A stretch of 64,000 nucleotides of DNA, taken from NCBI GenBank assembly GCA_963784805.1, contig CAWASR010000006.1, positions 1 through 64,000 of the forward strand, written 5' to 3'. A model generated the notes under the pieces. That model worked only from the letters and a program-made list of their open reading frames with translations, had not been told where the DNA came from and did no database searches. Position numbers and translations under genes: made by a program. This document shows, piece after piece, positions 60,992 through 64,000 of the stretch; position 1 is the first letter of the stretch; the number at the start of each line of letters is the position of its first letter. This DNA is from Roseiarcus sp963784805. GTDB taxonomy: Bacteria > Pseudomonadota > Alphaproteobacteria > Rhizobiales > Beijerinckiaceae.

Positions 60992-62224
60992 CTAGCCCTC
61001 CGGACGCGGACGCATCGAGGCCCCGGAGGCCGCAAGAGATTCGATCCGCCGGCTCGCGAGCGCGTCCCGGTAACCCAACAGCACCGCGTCAGTCATGGAC
61101 TCGATAGCGAATTTATCGCCGACGAACCGGCTCAGATCTGCGGCTTCGTCGTCGCGCTGCGAAGGGCTCTTGTCCAGCATCGCCGCCAGCCGACGGGCGA
61201 GATCCGCAGGATCGCCGGAAGGGCCAAGCCGATCCTTGTATGGCCCGAATATCTCGGGGATTCCGCCGACGTCGGTGGCGACCAGCGGAACGCGCGCCGC
61301 AGCTGCCTCGAGCACGACATAGGGTAGGGACTCGGCGCGCGAGGGGACCACCAAAATCCGACCGAGCGTCATCGCCGCGCGAATCGGCATTGGGCCCGGA
61401 ATCGACACGCGATCGGCGATACCGAGGCGGCGCGCTCTGGCCATCAGCAGGTCCTCGTCCGGGCCAGAGCCGATCAGAATGAGCCTGGGCCCCGGCTGAC
61501 GGGTCTGGCGCAGGAGGGCGACGGCCTCGAGTAAGGTGTCGACCCCCTTCGCCGCGCGAAGCTCTCCGACGTAGAGGAGTTCGGCCGCGTCCTCGGCGGG
61601 CTTGACTTCAATGAATTCAGCGGCCCGCAAGCCGTTGTGAACGACGCGCCGAAACCTGGTTTTTGCGCCGACGCAAAGGTCAAAACGGCTTTCGATATAA
61701 GCGCTCTCGAAAAGAAAAACGTCGGTTGCATGAGTCAGCAGCCGCTCGATCGCCATGTAGGCGGCGCTGGCGATGCCGCCGGGCTTATAGTTGAAACTGC
61801 CACCGTGCGGCGTATAGGCGCGCGCCGCCGCTCTCGCGCGGCCCGCAAGCTTGGTCGACCGGGCGTAAAAGCCGCCCTTCGAGCCATGGCCATGCACGAC
61901 GTCTGGCTCTACCTCGCTGAGCCAGGCGCATAATCGGGTGAATGCGGAGATATCGGACAGCCCCGGATTGCGACGGATTGGCGTCGTGCGGACGCCGAGC
62001 CTGAGACCGCCCGGGATTTGGGCCAGCGCCTGCTCGACGCGCCGGCAATTCCCTCGACTGTCGAAAAACATGCCCACATCATGTCCGCGGCTCGCCTGCT
62101 CGCCCGCCAGATCGACGACATGGCGAAAGAGCCCGCCAAGCGGCGCGCGAAAAACATGCGCGATCTTCAGCTTGTCGGCCGCGCCCCGAGAGGTCGATAT
62201 GAGTAGTGGATCCGATTGTCCCAC
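60992..62224 (-). CDS. Glycosyltransferase family 4 (GT-B)
   Basis: This protein of about 410 residues has two Rossmann-like domains: N-terminal K-I-A-H-V-F-R-A-P-L-G-G-L-F-R-H-V and C-terminal L-L-Y-V-G-E-L-R-A-A-K-G-V-D-T, V-S-I-P-G-P-M-P, P-S-R-A-E-S-L-P-Y-V-V-L-E-A (the E-x7-E-like motif). It would add a sugar to the lipid-linked repeat unit from a nucleotide sugar. Acceptor and sugar are unknown. Four bases separate it from the priming transferase gene. Confidence 0.9.
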   Translation of the reverse strand: MGQSDPLLISTSRGAADKLKIAHVFRAPLGGLFRHVVDLAGEQASRGHDVGMFFDSRGNCRRVEQALAQIPGGLRLGVRTTPIRRNPGLSDISAFTRLCAWLSEVEPDVVHGHGSKGGFYARSTKLAGRARAAARAYTPHGGSFNYKPGGIASAAYMAIERLLTHATDVFLFESAYIESRFDLCVGAKTRFRRVVHNGLRAAEFIEVKPAEDAAELLYVGELRAAKGVDTLLEAVALLRQTRQPGPRLILIGSGPDEDLLMARARRLGIADRVSIPGPMPIRAAMTLGRILVVPSRAESLPYVVLEAAAARVPLVATDVGGIPEIFGPYKDRLGPSGDPADLARRLAAMLDKSPSQRDDEAADLSRFVGDKFAIESMTDAVLLGYRDALASRRIESLAASGASMRPRPEG

Positions 62225-62248
62225 AATCGGCAGTTGTAGCGCGAGTGT

Positions 62249-62809
62249 TTAAAAAAACCTTTCACGGACTGTTATTGTGTCGCCCGGCGACAGGAGGAAT
62301 GACAGGGGCTCTCGGAACGTCACCGAGCGTCGATCGATGATCCGAGTGACGTCAACGTTGTCTTCGACTGCGCGAGGGGTAAAGCCGCCGGCGACGGCAA
62401 TCGCGTTCTGCACCGTCATTCCGCTGATAAAGGGATACTGCCCCGCCACACCGACCTCGCCCAAGACGAAGAACGGTCGAAACGCCTCGACTTCCACCGA
62501 CACGCTGGGGTCGCGCACATAGCCTTGCCGCAGGCGCGCTGCGATTTGCCGTTCGAGCTCGGCCGTGCTGAGGCCTTGGGCGCGCACCCTGCCGATCAAC
62601 GGCATCGCGATGGCGCCGGCGCTGTCGACCGAGAACGAATTGCTCAGATTGTCCTGCCCAAACACGATCACCCGCAGACGGTCGCCGCTCGCCAGGCGGT
62701 AGGGCGCGCTGGCGGGCGTGGGGGGCGGCGAGGATACGTACCTGGGAGAGGCGCAGCCTCCAACGATCGCAACGACGAACATCCCCAGAACGCACAGAAA
62801 AGCTCTCAT
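62249..62809 (-). CDS. Polysaccharide export outer-membrane lipoprotein (Wza-like, short)
   Basis: This 186-residue lipoprotein has a signal ending V-G-G-C-A-S, where the cysteine is the lipidation site. The body has the polysaccharide biosynthesis/export fold (Y-R-L-A-S-G-D-R-L-R-V-I-V-F-G-Q-D-N-L-S, V-D-S-A-G-A-I-A-M-P-L-I-G-R-V, F-F-V-L-G-E-V-G-V-A-G-Q-Y-P). It is shorter than Wza (about 380), lacking the C-terminal alpha-helical outer-membrane barrel, as is common for the short group. It would pair with the co-polymerase gene upstream on the other strand. Confidence 0.92.
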   Translation of the reverse strand: MRAFLCVLGMFVVAIVGGCASPRYVSSPPPTPASAPYRLASGDRLRVIVFGQDNLSNSFSVDSAGAIAMPLIGRVRAQGLSTAELERQIAARLRQGYVRDPSVSVEVEAFRPFFVLGEVGVAGQYPFISGMTVQNAIAVAGGFTPRAVEDNVDVTRIIDRRSVTFREPLSFLLSPGDTITVRERFF

Positions 62810-62973
62810 TGCGAAGTCCGCGACGGCAGCAGCGTTCGATCACAATATTTTTCTATCGGCGCATGGTTAATGAACCGCCAACGCGAAAGCTGCGTCTTTA
62901 ACCCCGCGGCAACTATATTGACGCAATTTTCGGACATGACAGCGCGGATGCGCGCGAGCGAGCGGAGCGTGGC

Positions 62974-64000
62974 ATGAACGGCGAGAGCGCGTCGGAGATC
63001 GCGGCGCTTGGCCGCGATCAGGCGATCGACCTGTCGCGCCTCGCCAGGGGACTCAAGCGGCGCTGGCGATGGGTCCTGCTGCCGGCGCTCGCGGCGATGC
63101 TGCTCTCCTCGGCCTTCGTCCTGGTGACGACGCCCCGCTACACCGGGGTCGCCAAAGTGCTGCTGGAGGATCGCGAAAGCTATTACACCCGTCCGGACAA
63201 GGCGTCAGGGTACGATCCGGCGTCGACGATCGACCCCGAAGCGGTCCAGAGCCAAGCCGAGACGGTGGCGACATTCGGCCTGGCCCGCAAGGCGATCGAC
63301 AAGCTCGGGCTTGCCCAGAACCCGGAATTCAACGCTTCGGCGAGCAGCGGCCCTGGCGGAAGTGTCGACCAGCGGGTGGTCGACAAGTTTCTGTCGCGTC
63401 TGACCGTCTTTCCGGTGCCTCGTACGCGGGTGCTGCAGATCGAATTCGTCTCGCGGGATCCGCAGCTCGCCGCGCGCGGCGCCAATACCGTCGCCGAGCT
63501 CTACCTGCGATCGCAGGAAGACGCCAAGGCGAACGCGGCGCGCGCCGCCGGAGCGTGGCTGTCGCGAAAGATCGAGGAATTGCGGGTCAAGGTCGCCGAC
63601 GACGACGCCAAGGTCGAGGCCTTTCGCGCCCAATCGGGGCTGCTCGCCGGCGCCAACGGCCAGACCGTCCCCGTTGAGCAGCTGTTCGATCTCAACGCCC
63701 AGCTCGCCAACGCCCGCTCCGCCCAGGCGGCCGCGACGGCCAAGGTTGAGCTCCTGCGCCGGCTGCAGAAAGAGGGTCAGCTGGACGACGCGCCCGAACT
63801 CGATCACCGACCCATCGATGCGCCGCTTCGCCGAGGAGCGGGTGACGCTGAAGGCCCAGATCGCGGAGGCCGCGCGCACGCTCCTGCCGCTGCATCCGCG
63901 GATGAAGGAATTGAACGCGCAGCTCGGCTCGCTGGACGCCCAGATTCGCGACGCGGCGGCGAAAAACGTCCGGGCGTTGGAGAATGACGCCCGGCTCGCC
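62974..64000 (+). CDS. Polysaccharide co-polymerase/chain-length protein (Wzc/GumC type), partial and frameshifted
   Basis: The gene starts at ATG 62974 and runs off the window. The N-terminal Wzz domain is clear (R-R-W-R-W-V-L-L-P-A-L then a TM helix, T-P-R-Y-T-G-V-A-K-V-L-L-E-D-R-E), followed by the periplasmic region and coiled coils (A-W-L-S-R-K-I-E-E-L-R-V-K-V, Q-S-G-L-L-A-G-A-N-G). Near 63798 one extra A disrupts the frame. The shifted frame gives S-I-T-D-P-S-M-R-R-F-A-E-E-R-V-T-L-K-A-Q-I, typical of the family. The uncorrected frame stops at 63987. It works with the Wza-like lipoprotein to export polysaccharide. Confidence 0.88.

Overview
The window is GC-rich, densely coded chromosomal DNA from an alphaproteobacterium, most likely of the order Hyphomicrobiales (Rhizobiales), possibly near the Beijerinckiaceae/Methylocystaceae. 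The evidence is the gene set: a short prolyl-tRNA synthetase without the editing insertion, an ATP12-type F1 chaperone, Bpt aminoacyl-transferase, a class I PHA synthase, PEPxxWA-CTERM proteins and paired DUF1326/DUF2182 genes. The family-level placement is inference. I recognised no tRNA, rRNA, CRISPR array, integrase or intact insertion sequence.

Layout. 0-2.4 kb: small accessory genes, several truncated or frameshifted. 2.7-4.2 kb: a DUF1326/DUF2182 pair. 4.8-7.1 kb: two HdeA-like periplasmic proteins, a glutathione-S-transferase-like protein and a small 'translational machinery' protein. 7.2-12.3 kb: a pseudouridine synthase, the ATP12 chaperone, a fosmidomycin-resistance-type exporter and pccB. 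12.4-16.5 kb: a possible ureide or N-carbamoyl module (Asp/Glu racemase-like, PuuE-like deacetylase, GntR/FCD regulator with an extra transposase-like HTH, MFS importer). 16.9-18.7 kb: a CoA-binding domain fused in frame to MetY, with a frameshift. 18.7-26 kb: a gene graveyard around a CPA1 antiporter and a PEP-CTERM protein. It holds vapC and carboxyltransferase scraps and an SGNH hydrolase gene split by a decayed sugar ABC transporter. 26-34 kb: an MsbA-like ABC exporter, PPK2, a SulP transporter, small secreted proteins, repeats, an orphan bufferin-type gene and trxC. 34-44 kb: mostly housekeeping genes (PAP2, proS, lolC/D, nfu, sdaA, bpt, RDD) and an unusual LivH-like permease. 44-49 kb: an epimerase, a glycolipid-binding pseudogene, an ECF42-type sigma factor with its YCII partner, and an alcohol dehydrogenase. 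49.5-57 kb: a multi-winged-helix protein, hemB, phaC, an aminotransferase, nuclease remnants and a Uma2 gene. 57.3-64 kb: an exopolysaccharide locus (methyltransferase, Wzy/ligase, priming sugar transferase, glycosyltransferase, outer-membrane exporter, chain-length/co-polymerase protein) that runs off the end.

The most notable pattern is recurrent 3'-end 'echoes'. Four genes (pccB, vapC, sulP, hemB) each have a degraded copy of their last 55-170 bp. Each copy lies 1-6 kb downstream in the same orientation, with unrelated genes between gene and copy. This is the footprint expected from insertions at gene 3' ends or from segmental duplication followed by decay, and no recombinase remains nearby. 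A second unexplained structure is a 10-bp-period TTGGAA array with an inverted half at 32.9-33.1 kb. Single-base frameshifts occur in at least three otherwise well-conserved genes (near 640, 18162 and 63798). They could be real decay or assembly errors, and raw reads would decide.
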